Source: Bradyrhizobium_A sp052115025
Lineage (GTDB): Bacteria > Pseudomonadota > Alphaproteobacteria > Rhizobiales > Xanthobacteraceae
NCBI RefSeq assembly: GCF_052115025.1
Contig: NZ_JBFRFW010000005.1
Coordinates: 186,001-250,000, forward strand
DNA: 64,000 nt
Direction of reading: 5' to 3'
Position 1 is the stretch's first letter. The number at the start of each line of letters is the position of its first letter. A program made the translations under genes and the position numbers. Positions 54,754 through 63,339 of this stretch are shown in pieces. The notes under the pieces were generated by a model. It saw only the letters and a list, made by a program, of their open reading frames with translations, had not been told where the DNA came from and searched no databases.

Positions 54754-54866
54754 TGCGTCATCACCGGGCCGGCGCATTGGCGCCGTGACCCGGTGTCCAT
54801 CTTGAAGACCTCGCCGTGATCGAAGCGCCGCAAGCTGGTTGCGCGGGGCAAGCCCCGCGCATGACG
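54754..54866. repeat. Intergenic palindromic repeat, family 1, with a perfect hairpin
   Basis: GCGTCATCACCGGGCCGGCG pairs with GCGCCGTGACCCGGTG (to about 54796), the same units as at 11726-11765 in reverse. GCGCGGGGC-AA-GCCCCGCGC at 54841-54860 is a perfect hairpin. It lies between the convergent SGNH and metZ genes and likely terminates both. Confidence 0.75.
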
Positions 54867-54897
54867 CAGCGCGCCTAGCGACGCGTTCAGGCGTGCG

Positions 54898-56115
54898 TCA
54901 CGCCTGCTCCAGTGCCGCGAGCAGGTCCTCGATGAGGTCGTCGCGGTGCTCGAGGCCGGCGGAGAAGCGGATGAAGCCTTCGGAGATGCCGAGCTCGGCA
55001 CGGGCCTCCGGCGTCAGGCGCTGGTGGGTCGTGGTCGCCGGATGGGTGACGATGCTCTTGGCGTCGCCGAGGTTGTTGCTGATGCGCGCGAGCTTGAGCG
55101 CGTTGAGCGTGCGGAACGCCGCCGGCTTGCCGCCCTTGACCTCGAAGCCGATCAGCGTCGATCCGCCGCGCATCTGCTTCCTCACCACCGCGGCCTGCGG
55201 GTGGTCGTTGCGCCCGGGATAGATCAGGCGCGAGATCTTGGGATGCTCAGCGAGCACGTCGGCGATCGCCGCGGCGCTGTCGGTCTGTTGACGAACGCGG
55301 ATGGCGAGCGTCTCCAGGCCCTTCAGCAGCACCCAGGCATTGAACGGCGACATCGCCGGGCCGGTCTGGCGCAGGAACGTATGGATGTTGTCCTGGATGA
55401 ACTGCTCCGACGACAGGATCACGCCGCCGAGGCAGCGGCCCTGGCCGTCGATGTGCTTGGTCGCCGAATACACCACGACGTCGGCGCCGAGCTGCAGCGG
55501 GCTCTGCCAGATCGGGGTCGCGAACACGTTGTCGACCACGAGGCGCGCGCCGCCATTGTGCGCGATCTCAGCGACCGCGGCGATGTCGACGACGTCGAGG
55601 GTCGGGTTGGTCGGGCTTTCCAGGAAGCAGGTGCGGGTGTTGGGGCGCATCGCCTTCTGCCACTGGTCGAGGTCCATGCCGTCGACCAGCGTCGACTGGA
55701 TGCCGTAGCGCGGCAGCAGGTCCTCCACCACATAGCGGCAGGAGCCGAACAGCGCCTTGGCGGCGACCACATGGTCGCCGGCGCGCAGCGGGGCGAGGAT
55801 CGCGGTGGTCACCGCCGCCATGCCGGTGGCGGTGGCGCGGGCGGCCTCGGCGCCCTCGAGCTCGGCCATGCGCTGCTCGAACATCGCGACCGTCGGGTTC
55901 GAGAAGCGGGAATACAGGAAGCCGGGGTCGTCGCCGGTGAAGCGCGCTTCGCACTGCTCGGCGGTGTCGTAGATGAAGCCCTGGGTCAGGAACAGCGCTT
56001 CGGAGGTCTCGCCATATTGCGAGCGCAGCGTGCCGCCGTGCACCAGGCGGGTCTCGGGGCGGTATTTGGCGGTCGGGGAGGGGCTCTTCGCAGGACCCTT
56101 GGGGGCTTCGGACAT
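54898..56115 (-). CDS. metZ: O-succinylhomoserine sulfhydrylase
   Basis: A 405-residue PLP enzyme of the Cys/Met metabolism family. It has YSRFSNPTVAMFEQRMAELEGA, GSCRYVVEDLLPRYG, the PLP-lysine motif YSATKHIDGQGRCLGG and RISNNLGDAKSIVTHPATTTHQ. It makes homocysteine from O-succinylhomoserine and sulfide. The start at 56115 (MSEAPKG) is preferred; a reading from 56187 runs into the riboswitch terminator. Control by S-adenosylmethionine is expected from the SAM-II riboswitch and terminator in its leader. Confidence 0.92.
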   Translation of the reverse strand: MSEAPKGPAKSPSPTAKYRPETRLVHGGTLRSQYGETSEALFLTQGFIYDTAEQCEARFTGDDPGFLYSRFSNPTVAMFEQRMAELEGAEAARATATGMAAVTTAILAPLRAGDHVVAAKALFGSCRYVVEDLLPRYGIQSTLVDGMDLDQWQKAMRPNTRTCFLESPTNPTLDVVDIAAVAEIAHNGGARLVVDNVFATPIWQSPLQLGADVVVYSATKHIDGQGRCLGGVILSSEQFIQDNIHTFLRQTGPAMSPFNAWVLLKGLETLAIRVRQQTDSAAAIADVLAEHPKISRLIYPGRNDHPQAAVVRKQMRGGSTLIGFEVKGGKPAAFRTLNALKLARISNNLGDAKSIVTHPATTTHQRLTPEARAELGISEGFIRFSAGLEHRDDLIEDLLAALEQA

Positions 56116-56149
56116 CGTGACTCCAGACTGACCGATCGCAATCGGCCAT

Positions 56150-56181
56150 AAAAAACCGGCCTGAACATCGAGTTCGGCCGG
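56150..56181 (-). terminator. Intrinsic terminator in the metZ leader (riboswitch expression platform)
   Basis: On the minus strand CCGGCCGAAC (56181-56172) pairs with GTTCAGGCCGG (56166-56156, one bulged A) and is followed by six U residues (56155-56150). The stem overlaps an alternative hairpin formed by 56201-56195 and 56182-56176, so only one can form. That is the layout of a transcriptional switch. Confidence 0.75.
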
Positions 56182-56200
56182 GATCACTGGTGTCCCCGGC

Positions 56201-56256
56201 CTGTTTAGCGATTTATTTAACGTGGCTGCAAGCCGGCCGGCTCAAATGACCACGGG
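56201..56256 (-). ncRNA. SAM-II riboswitch in front of metZ
   Basis: The transcript carries the SAM-II pattern. P1 is formed by CGUGG (56254-56250) and CCACG (56225-56221). Inside are UCAUUUGAGCC and GGCUUGCAGCCACG, and the pseudoknot strand UUAAAUAAAUCGCUAAA follows. SAM-II occurs almost only in alphaproteobacterial metA/metZ-type leaders. SAM binding should favour the downstream terminator and lower metZ expression. The remainder of the leader up to 56420 holds the dcd and metZ promoters but no clear motif. Confidence 0.88.
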
Positions 56257-56420
56257 ATAGATCCGCGTCATAATCCCGGGGGGCCTTTCCGTCAAGTCAC
56301 CGTTCCTCTACCCGATAAAAGACCCTGACTTGTCGGCCCGGGACTGATATCCGGTTAGTTTACCGCGCGAGGGGCGCAAATGGCCTGCCTCGCCGGAAGG
56401 TGCTCCAGGGGACGTCGACC

Positions 56421-57530
56421 GTGACCTATTCGCTGCCGCCCGATGCCAGGGGAATTCTGCCGGATCGCATGATCGCGGCGATGGCGGATGATGGCGTCAT
56501 CCTGCCCGAATATCCGTTCGTCGAGAGCCAGATCCAGCCGGCGAGCCTCGACCTGCGGCTCGGCAGCACCGCCTTCCGCGTTCGTGCCAGCTTCCTGCCG
56601 GGGCCGCGCTCAACCGTTGCAGAACGTATCGACGGGCTGAAGCTGCACGAGATCGACCTGACCGATGATGCGGTGCTGGAGACCAACTGCGTCTATATCG
56701 TGCCGCTGCTGGAGAGCCTGGCGCTGCCGGCGTCGATTTCCGCGACGGCCAACCCGAAGAGTTCGACCGGACGGCTCGATGTCTTCACCCGTGTGATCGC
56801 CGACGGCACCCGCCGCTTCGATACCATCGATGCCGGCTACCACGGCCCGCTCTACGCCGAGATCAGCCCGAAAACGTTCCCCGTGCTGGTGCGCGAAGGC
56901 TCGCGCCTGTCGCAGATCCGTTTCCGCACCGGCGATGCGCAACTCGATGCCGCGGCGCTGCAGGCGCTGCACGCGCGCGAGCAACTGGTCGATCAGGAAG
57001 ACGCCGATCTCTCCAATGGGCTTGCGCTCAGCATCGACCTGTCGGGCGAGGGCTCGAACGGTTTTGTCGGCTACCGCGCCAAGCGCCACACCGGCGTGGT
57101 CGATATCGATCGCCGCGGCGGTTATGCGGTCGACGATTTCTGGGAGCCGATCCGGGCGCGCAATGACGGCAGCCTGATCCTCGATCCCGGCGAGTTCTAT
57201 ATTCTGGCGTCGAAAGAGGCGGTGCAGGTGCCGCCGGATTTCGCCGCCGAGATGGTGCCGTTCGATCCGCTGGTCGGCGAATTCCGCGTCCACTATGCCG
57301 GCTTCTTCGACCCCGGCTTCGGCCATGCCGGCGCCGGCGGGCAGGGCTCGCGCGCGGTGCTGGAGGTGCGCTCGCGCGAGGTGCCGTTCATCCTCGAGCA
57401 CGGCCAGGTGGTCGGCCGGCTGGTGTACGAGAAGATGCTGTCGCGGCCCGGCGCGTTGTACGGCCAGCGCATCAGCTCGAACTATCAGGGCCAGGGCCTG
57501 AAGCTGTCGAAGCACTTCCGCGCGCCCTGA
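56421..57530 (+). CDS. dcd: dCTP deaminase, long two-domain form
   Basis: A 369-residue protein that reads as a duplicated dUTPase/dCTP deaminase fold. The first domain has QIQPASLDLRLGSTAFRVR and ATANPKSSTGRLDVFTRVI, the second has LILDPGEFYILASKEAVQVPPDFAAEM and VPFILEHGQVVGRLVYE. Such double-length Dcd proteins are typical of alphaproteobacteria; the common form is about 190 residues. The enzyme makes dUTP from dCTP for thymidylate supply. The start is taken as GTG at 56421 with AGGGGA nine bases upstream; GTG at 56400 has its ribosome site too close. Confidence 0.85.
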   Translation: MTYSLPPDARGILPDRMIAAMADDGVILPEYPFVESQIQPASLDLRLGSTAFRVRASFLPGPRSTVAERIDGLKLHEIDLTDDAVLETNCVYIVPLLESLALPASISATANPKSSTGRLDVFTRVIADGTRRFDTIDAGYHGPLYAEISPKTFPVLVREGSRLSQIRFRTGDAQLDAAALQALHAREQLVDQEDADLSNGLALSIDLSGEGSNGFVGYRAKRHTGVVDIDRRGGYAVDDFWEPIRARNDGSLILDPGEFYILASKEAVQVPPDFAAEMVPFDPLVGEFRVHYAGFFDPGFGHAGAGGQGSRAVLEVRSREVPFILEHGQVVGRLVYEKMLSRPGALYGQRISSNYQGQGLKLSKHFRAP

Positions 57531-57581
57531 GCGCGCGTGCGCCTGCGTTGCCGCGGCGGGGCAGGTTCATGGCAGCGGCGA

Positions 57582-58517
57582 TCAGCTGCGCCGCCGAGGT
57601 TTGGCCTGAACACCGGCAGTCTCGACACCGCGGGCCGCATCGTAGACGGCGCGGATGAGGTCGAGGATCTCGCGCACCTCCGGTGAGCTGTCGCTGGTGC
57701 GAAAGCTCATGATCAGCGGCGAGGTGATCGCATCTTCCGCGAGCGGACGATAGACCACGTCATCCCGGCGCAGATGATGGACCGAGTGGGGCACGAGAGT
57801 AATGCCCACGCCGGCCGCGACCAGGCCGAGAGCGGTCTGCAGTTCGCGCACCTCCTGGATGACTTGCGCCTCCACGCTGCGATCGCGGAAGAACGACAGG
57901 ATCTGGTCGGCGTAGCTCGGCCGCGGCGACCTCGGATACAGCACCAGCGGCTCAGTGGCGATATCGCCGAAGTGCAGCGCATCGCGCTCGCGCAGCGCAT
58001 GGTCCGGCGACAGCGCCACCAGCAGGCTTTCCTCGACGATCACCTCGCGCCGGATCGCCGGATCGTCGAAGCGCAGACGGCCGAACCCGACATCGATGCG
58101 TCCCTCCTTGAGCGCGGCGATCTGCTCCACCGTGTTCATTTCGACGAGCGCGACCTCGAGCTGGGCATGGGCCGCGCGGAAGCCGCGCACCACGTCGGGC
58201 AAGCCGCCGTAGAGTGCCGAGCCGACAAAGCCGATGACGAGCTGGCGTCGTCCCGTTTCACCGAAGCGGCGGGTCGTGATGCGCAGCTCGTCGGCCCGTT
58301 CCAGGATCTGCAGGGCATGTTCATGGAAGAAGCGCCCCGCGGGGGTGAGGCGCAGCGGCCGGCTGCCGCGCTCGAACAGCGCAACGCCGAGTTCCTCCTC
58401 CAGGTCGCGCATCTGCCGGCTCAGGGGCGGCTGGGCGATGCGCAGCTTCTCGGCCGCCCGGGTGAAGCTCCGTTCGCCGGCAATGGCGGTGAAATAACGC
58501 AGGTGACGCAGTTCCAA
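57582..58517 (-). CDS. catR: LysR-family regulator of the catechol branch (CatR/CatM/BenM type)
   Basis: A 311-residue LysR protein. The N-terminus MELRHLRYFTAIAGERSFTRAAEKL followed by AQPPLSRQMRDLEEELG is the DNA-binding domain of the CatM/BenM group, and the effector domain (about 90-300) follows. These regulators sense cis,cis-muconate, the CatB substrate, and activate cat genes. It is divergent from catB with 93 bases between, and an ATAC-N7-GTAT site begins 4 bases before its own start, so autorepression is likely. The C-terminus is short and basic (KPRRRS). Confidence 0.85.
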   Translation of the reverse strand: MELRHLRYFTAIAGERSFTRAAEKLRIAQPPLSRQMRDLEEELGVALFERGSRPLRLTPAGRFFHEHALQILERADELRITTRRFGETGRRQLVIGFVGSALYGGLPDVVRGFRAAHAQLEVALVEMNTVEQIAALKEGRIDVGFGRLRFDDPAIRREVIVEESLLVALSPDHALRERDALHFGDIATEPLVLYPRSPRPSYADQILSFFRDRSVEAQVIQEVRELQTALGLVAAGVGITLVPHSVHHLRRDDVVYRPLAEDAITSPLIMSFRTSDSSPEVREILDLIRAVYDAARGVETAGVQAKPRRRS

Positions 58518-58520
58518 TTG

Positions 58521-58535
58521 ATACCTTTTAGGTAT
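58521..58535. promoter_or_regulatory. CatR/CatM-type operator
   Basis: ATACCTTTTAGGTAT has the ATAC-N7-GTAT form described for CatM/BenM sites and also the general LysR T-N11-A layout. It touches the regulator start (58517) and lies 76 bases before catB, so one site can govern both directions. Confidence 0.8.
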
Positions 58536-58610
58536 GGAAGGGGACCGACACGGTCTTTGACCTGCTGGTCATGGCGTGGGACCACCATAGCTAGCAGGAG
58601 AAACGCCTTC

Positions 58611-59786
58611 ATGAGCACCAGCGTGGCAGCCCGCATCGACCAGGTCGAGACCTTTTTGGTCGATGTGCCCACCATCCGCCCGCATCGCCTGTCGATGCAC
58701 ACGATGAACAGCCAGACCCTGGTCCTGGTGCTGATCCGGTGCTCCGACGGAACGGTCGGAATTGGCGAGGGCACGACCATCGGCGGCCTCAGCTATGGCG
58801 AGGAGAGCCCTGAAGGCATCAAGCTGACCATCGACAGCTACATCGCGCCGGCCATTGTCGGCCAGGACGCCTCCCGCGTCGCGGCGGTCATGGCCAGCGT
58901 GAAGCAGCGGGTGAAGGGCAACCGCTTCGCCAAATGCGCGGTGGAGACGGCGCTGCTCGATGCCCTTGGCAAGCGCCTGGGACTGCCGGTGTCGGAACTG
59001 CTCGGCGGCCGCCGTCACGACACGCTGCCGGTGGCCTGGACGCTGGCCAGCGGCGACACGGCGCGCGACATTGAAGAGGCCGAGCAGATGCTGGCCAGCC
59101 GGCGCCACAACATCTTCAAGCTCAAGATCGGCCTGCGCCCCTGGGACGCCGATGTCGCCCATGTCGCTGCCATCGCCCGGGCGGTCGGAGACCGCGCCAG
59201 CGTGCGCGTCGACGTCAACCAGGCCTGGAGCGAGGCCGTCGCGCGGCGCGCCATTCCCGCCCTTGAGGCTGCCGGCGTGGACCTCGTCGAGCAGCCGCTG
59301 TCCCGCGACCATCGCGGCGCCCAGGCGCGCCTCGCCGGCCGCTTCACCGTTGCCATCATGGCCGATGAGGCCTTGCATGGCCTGACGGACGCCTTCGATA
59401 TCGCGGCTGAGGGCACTGCCGACGTGTTCGCCCTGAAGATCGCCCAGGCAGGCGGCCTGTTCGACGCCGCGAAGATGGCGGCGGTCGCGGAAGCCGCGGG
59501 GATCGGCCTGTACGGCGGCACGATGCTGGAAGGCGGCGTCGGCACCGCGGCCTCGGCCCAGGTGTTCTCGGCGCTGCCGCAGCTCGCCTGGGGCACTGAA
59601 TTGTTCGGGCCGCTGCTGCTGACCGAGGAGATTTTGGCGACGCCGTTGCGTTACGGCGACTTCGCGCTGCAGGTGCCGTCAAAGCCCGGCATCGGCGTCG
59701 ATCTCGACATGGACCGCGTCGCCTTCTTCAGCCGCGATGGGCGCGCATCGCGCAGCCATCCCGTCCGGGCCACCGTTGGAGCCTGA
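58611..59786 (+). CDS. catB: Muconate cycloisomerase
   Basis: A 391-residue enolase-superfamily enzyme. The catalytic K-x-K motif is in IFKLKIG, metal ligands appear in RVDVNQAWSE, LVEQPLSR and IMADEALHG, and the late ALKIAQAGG lysine is present. CatB converts cis,cis-muconate to muconolactone. The start at 58611 has AGGAG at ten bases; longer readings extend into catR. catC follows after 3 bases. catA (catechol 1,2-dioxygenase) is absent from the window, so muconate must be made by a gene elsewhere. Confidence 0.9.
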   Translation: MSTSVAARIDQVETFLVDVPTIRPHRLSMHTMNSQTLVLVLIRCSDGTVGIGEGTTIGGLSYGEESPEGIKLTIDSYIAPAIVGQDASRVAAVMASVKQRVKGNRFAKCAVETALLDALGKRLGLPVSELLGGRRHDTLPVAWTLASGDTARDIEEAEQMLASRRHNIFKLKIGLRPWDADVAHVAAIARAVGDRASVRVDVNQAWSEAVARRAIPALEAAGVDLVEQPLSRDHRGAQARLAGRFTVAIMADEALHGLTDAFDIAAEGTADVFALKIAQAGGLFDAAKMAAVAEAAGIGLYGGTMLEGGVGTAASAQVFSALPQLAWGTELFGPLLLTEEILATPLRYGDFALQVPSKPGIGVDLDMDRVAFFSRDGRASRSHPVRATVGA

Positions 59787-59789
59787 GCC

Positions 59790-60080
59790 ATGCTGTTCCA
59801 GGTCGAAATGAATGTCGAGATCCCGCATGGGCTCGATCCCGACATGATCGCGCAGTTGAAGGAAACCGAGCGGCTGCGGGCGCAGGAGCTGCAGCGCAGC
59901 GGCCAATGGCGCCATCTCTGGCGCGTCGCCGGCCGCTACGCCAATGTCAGCATTTTCGACGTGGAGAGCAACGAGGCGCTGCATGGCATCCTGTCGACCT
60001 TGCCGCTCTTCCCCTTCATGCGTGTAAGCGTGACGCCGTTGTGCCGGCATCCCTCGTCCATCCATTCCGACGACCGCTGA
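59790..60080 (+). CDS. catC: Muconolactone delta-isomerase
   Basis: A 96-residue protein with the CatC pattern: MLFQVEMNVEIPHGLDP, then LKETERLRAQELQRSGQWRHLWRVAGRYANVSIFDVES, including the conserved Glu/Arg residues. It converts muconolactone to 3-oxoadipate enol-lactone. It starts 3 bases after catB and matches the usual length (about 96). The next step, enol-lactone hydrolase (catD/pcaD), is not seen here. The MFS gene follows after 68 bases and may share the transcript. Confidence 0.92.
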   Translation: MLFQVEMNVEIPHGLDPDMIAQLKETERLRAQELQRSGQWRHLWRVAGRYANVSIFDVESNEALHGILSTLPLFPFMRVSVTPLCRHPSSIHSDDR

Positions 60081-60148
60081 ATGTGCGGCACGGATCTTGA
60101 TCAATAAAAACAAGCACTGACCAAAAGCCCCGGGACGGAAACCACATC

Positions 60149-61507
60149 ATGACCAATCACAACATCGCCGAGCCGCTCAAGACGCATCAGGCGTCCGTCC
60201 TGGACAACGGTCACCAGGACCGCGCGGGCGTTTCGGTCGAAAAAGCGACCATGCGCAAGGTCATCTGGCGCATCGTTCCAATCCTCACCCTGTCGTACTT
60301 TCTGGCCTATCTCGACCGCATCAACATCGGCTTCGCCGCGCTCGACATGAACAAGAGCCTCGGCCTGTCCGGCACCGTGTACGGCTGGGCGGCCGGCGTG
60401 TTCTTCATCGCCTACATCATCTTCGAGATCCCGAGCAATCTCATCATGGAGCGCGTCGGCGCGCGGCTGTGGATCGCCCGCATCATGATCACCTGGGGGC
60501 TCATCGCCGCGGCGACCGCCTTCGTCGTGGGGCCGGCGTCGCTGGTCGCCATGCGCTTCCTGCTGGGTGTCGCCGAAGCCGGCTTCTTTCCGGGCGCGCT
60601 GCTCTATCTGACGTACTGGTGCCCGGCGGCGTATCGCGCCAAGGTCATCGCCGCTTTCTCGGTGTCGATCCCGCTCGCCGGCTTCGTCGGCTCGCCGCTG
60701 TCGGGGGCGCTGCTCGGCATGGATGGCCATCTCGGCCTGCACGGCTGGCAGTGGCTGTTCATCGTCGAAGGACTGCCTGCCGCGATCCTCGGTTTCGTCG
60801 TTCTCGCCTTCCTGCCCAGCAAGCCGGAGGCCGCGGCGTGGCTGACCGATGAGGAGAAGCGCTGGCTGCAGCAGACGCTGGCCAGCGAAGCGCTGAGCCA
60901 TGGCGACGCCTCCCATGGCAACGTCTGGCGCACGCTGGCCAATCCGCGGGTGCTGGCGCTGGGCCTCGCCTCGGCCGGCAGCCTCGCCACGGGGTATGGC
61001 CTCGCCTTCTGGCAGCCGCAGATGGTGAAGTCGTTCGGCCTCACCAACTTCCAGACCGGCCTCGTCAATGCCATTCCGTTTGCCTTCGCCGCGGTCGGCA
61101 TGTTCGTTTGGGCGCGCCGCTCCGACAACCGCCGCGAGCGGGTGTGGCATACGGTGACGCCGCTGGTCGTCTCTGCGCTCGCGCTGGCGTCGTGCATCTA
61201 CCTCAACCAGCTGAGCCCGGTCGTTGTCGCGCTGTGCTTCGCCCTGCTCGGCGGATATGGCGTGAAGGGGCCGTTCTGGGCGCTGGTGTCGGAGTGGACG
61301 TCACCGTCGGAGAAGGCCGCGGCGATCGCGATGATCAATTCGCTCGCCAACGTGTCCGGCTTTGTCGCGCCGTTCCTGCTCGGCTTCATCAAAGACCAGA
61401 CCGGCAGCTTCGCGCTGGGATTGATTCCGATGATCGTCCTGGCGGTCATCGGCGCGGCGACCATTCTGCTCCTGAAGCGGCGCATCGCCGCAGTGCCGGC
61501 GCACTAG
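60149..61507 (+). CDS. MFS transporter, anion:cation symporter family
   Basis: A 452-residue protein with 12 helices. It begins with a hydrophilic tail and KVIWRIVPILTLSYFLAYLDRINIGFAA, the ACS-family opening, followed by IPSNLIMERVGARLWIARI in the loop 2-3 region. ACS members carry tartrate, phthalate, 4-hydroxyphenylacetate and other organic anions. Next to catBC a muconate or aromatic acid is the likely cargo; that is inference. The stop codon (TAG at 61505-61507) lies within the first arm of a palindromic repeat, so the repeat probably ends the transcript. Confidence 0.85.
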   Translation: MTNHNIAEPLKTHQASVLDNGHQDRAGVSVEKATMRKVIWRIVPILTLSYFLAYLDRINIGFAALDMNKSLGLSGTVYGWAAGVFFIAYIIFEIPSNLIMERVGARLWIARIMITWGLIAAATAFVVGPASLVAMRFLLGVAEAGFFPGALLYLTYWCPAAYRAKVIAAFSVSIPLAGFVGSPLSGALLGMDGHLGLHGWQWLFIVEGLPAAILGFVVLAFLPSKPEAAAWLTDEEKRWLQQTLASEALSHGDASHGNVWRTLANPRVLALGLASAGSLATGYGLAFWQPQMVKSFGLTNFQTGLVNAIPFAFAAVGMFVWARRSDNRRERVWHTVTPLVVSALALASCIYLNQLSPVVVALCFALLGGYGVKGPFWALVSEWTSPSEKAAAIAMINSLANVSGFVAPFLLGFIKDQTGSFALGLIPMIVLAVIGAATILLLKRRIAAVPAH

Positions 61508-61604
61508 AGCGCGTTCGCTTTTGATGGAATCGCGAATGCGCTCTAGTTATTTGTTTTGACGCGTTTTCTTCACGCGAACCGGTGCCCACTTCGCTCGAAA
61601 ACGC
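61504..61604. repeat. Intergenic repeat, family 3
   Basis: CTAGAGCGCGTTCGC pairs with GCGAATGCGCTCTAG (61504-61546), and a second part (61553-61604) reads TTGTTTTGACGCG, then CACGCGAACCGGTGCCCACT and TCGCTCGAAAACGC. It resembles a dispersed repeat often found in Rhizobiales genomes. The left arm contains the MFS stop codon. The rest of the gap to 61664 holds nothing seen. Confidence 0.75.
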
Positions 61605-61663
61605 AATAGGCGAGGGGGCTCCGCGACCAGCGGCGTGAACGCGCTGCGCGCCGGCAGCCGCGC

Positions 61664-62965
61664 TCACGCGCTCGCCACCGCCAGCGGGCGTCCGAGCGTG
61701 GCGCGCGCGAACTTGCGCGCCGCCGCCGGCCGGCCGAACAGGAAACCCTGCGCAAGGTCGAAGCCCATCTCATGCACCGCGACGAGATCGGCGCGAGTCT
61801 CGACGCCTTCGGCCACCGTCCGCGCGCCATAGCCGTTGGCGAGCTCGACGATGCGGCGGCACACCGAGCGCTTCAGCCGATCGTCGGCGCAGCCGGTGAT
61901 GAGCGCGCGGTCGACCTTGATCTCGGTGAACGGGAAACGCTCGATCCCCATCAGCTCCGGCCAGTTGGTGCCGATGTCGTCGATCGACAGCGCGATGTTG
62001 TGGAAGCGGACGCGCCGCGCGACATCGATCAGCCGGTCGAGGTTGCGGACCGTGTCCGAGCCGTTGATCTCGATCATCAGGCCGCTGAAGGCGGGATGGC
62101 GCGGCATCTGCAGGCAGAGATGCTCGACGGCGGCCGGATCGGCGAGGAACGATGCCGGCAGGTTGATGGAGAGATCGATCGGGCCGCTCTGGCCGAAGAA
62201 GTACTGCCAGTCGTCGAGCGCGCGGCCGATCACGAATTGCGACAGCTCGCGGAAATGCGGATCGCCGTCCGCCGGGATGAAGTAGGCCGGCGGCACCACG
62301 CCCCAGGACGGATGGCGCATGCGCACCAGCGCCTCGGCGCCGCGCGAGACGAGGGTGCGTGCATCGACCTTGTGCTGGTACCACAGCTCCAGCCAGCCCG
62401 ACTTGAGCGCCTCCGCCACGTCCACGGGTGCGCTGGGCGGGGCGTCGGCCGGCACCAGCGCGGCGATGGCCGCGCGCAGGCGGTCGGGCCCGAACGGCGT
62501 CGCCAGTGTCGGCAACATGACAAGGCCGAGTTCCGCACCGAGTTGCTGGATCGCCGCGACCACCGGCGAGCCGGAGGGGCCGATGGGCAGCACGTGGCCG
62601 TCGAAGGCCTTGTCGGCAAGCGTGGTCAGGACGCGGCTCGCCGCGTCGCCGCCGGCGGACAGGCCGAGCATCACGAGGTCGATGTGCTGCTGGTCGAGCC
62701 GCGCACCGAGGTCATGGGCATCGCGGGCGTCCGAGGTCAAGAGCCCCAGTTCCTCCAGCGTGTCGGCGAGGAAGGTCCGGATGTGCTGCTTGCTGTCGAC
62801 GATGCACACGCTGGACGAGATCCTGCGCCGGCCGAACGTGACGAACTTAGGAGGTCGTTCCGAGTGCTGGCTCTGCATTCCCCACCGCGCGAATCGCTTG
62901 TTTGCTGGCGAATCCTTCGTAGCGGCCGCTCGGTGCGCGAATGGGGAATTGTCGCGGCCGTTCAC
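61664..62965 (-). CDS. EAL-domain protein with a degenerate receiver domain
   Basis: A 433-residue cytoplasmic protein. Residues about 50-170 form a receiver-like domain (SSVCIVDSKQHIRTFLADTLEELG), but the phospho-aspartate position reads IDLVMLGLSAGG and the conserved lysine is replaced in LPTLATPF. The EAL domain (about 190-425) keeps the active-site residues: GAEALVRM, LSINLPASF, IEING, LSIDDIGTNW, EIKVDR and VAEGVET. It should therefore hydrolyse c-di-GMP, under control that does not need phosphorylation. The start is uncertain: 62965 or MQSQHSE at 62878. The neighbours give no hint of the process served. Confidence 0.8.
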   Translation of the reverse strand: MNGRDNSPFAHRAAATKDSPANKRFARWGMQSQHSERPPKFVTFGRRRISSSVCIVDSKQHIRTFLADTLEELGLLTSDARDAHDLGARLDQQHIDLVMLGLSAGGDAASRVLTTLADKAFDGHVLPIGPSGSPVVAAIQQLGAELGLVMLPTLATPFGPDRLRAAIAALVPADAPPSAPVDVAEALKSGWLELWYQHKVDARTLVSRGAEALVRMRHPSWGVVPPAYFIPADGDPHFRELSQFVIGRALDDWQYFFGQSGPIDLSINLPASFLADPAAVEHLCLQMPRHPAFSGLMIEINGSDTVRNLDRLIDVARRVRFHNIALSIDDIGTNWPELMGIERFPFTEIKVDRALITGCADDRLKRSVCRRIVELANGYGARTVAEGVETRADLVAVHEMGFDLAQGFLFGRPAAARKFARATLGRPLAVASA

Positions 62966-63167
62966 TGTTATGCTTCGCTAAGGTTACCCTCTCCAATGCG
63001 ATTTAAATGCCGATCAAATTGTCGGAAACGCCGTGCGGCGCGCGGGCGCAGGGCTGCAAACTGGCCGCCGGCCGCGCCAACCACACCATTTTCGATTCAT
63101 TTTATTGGGTTTTGGACCAATCTTGATCTTGCCCGAGGTCAGATCGGGCGGCTATGGTCCGGCCGAC

Positions 63168-63242
63168 GCGGGCGTAGTTCAGTGGTAGAACGACAGCTTC
63201 CCAAGCTGTATGTCGTGAGTTCGATTCTCATCGCCCGCTCCA
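63168..63242 (+). tRNA. tRNA-Gly (anticodon CCC)
   Basis: The acceptor arms GCGGGCG (63168-63174) and CGCCCGC (63232-63238) pair fully. The D-loop TTCAGTGGTAGAAC, anticodon stem ACAGC/GCTGT with loop TTCCCAA (anticodon CCC, reading GGG) and T-arm GTTCGATTC are all present. The discriminator T and an encoded CCA end at 63242. The preceding 202 bases (62966-63167) contain only its promoter region and show no other feature. Confidence 0.95.
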
Positions 63243-63339
63243 TCCCCCGCCTGTCCTGAACATCAGATCGAGGTCCGGATTTTCGGACACGTCGTGCCGC
63301 GAGCATCCGGCGCGGGCTGTGCTCGCGCCGCTGCCAGTC

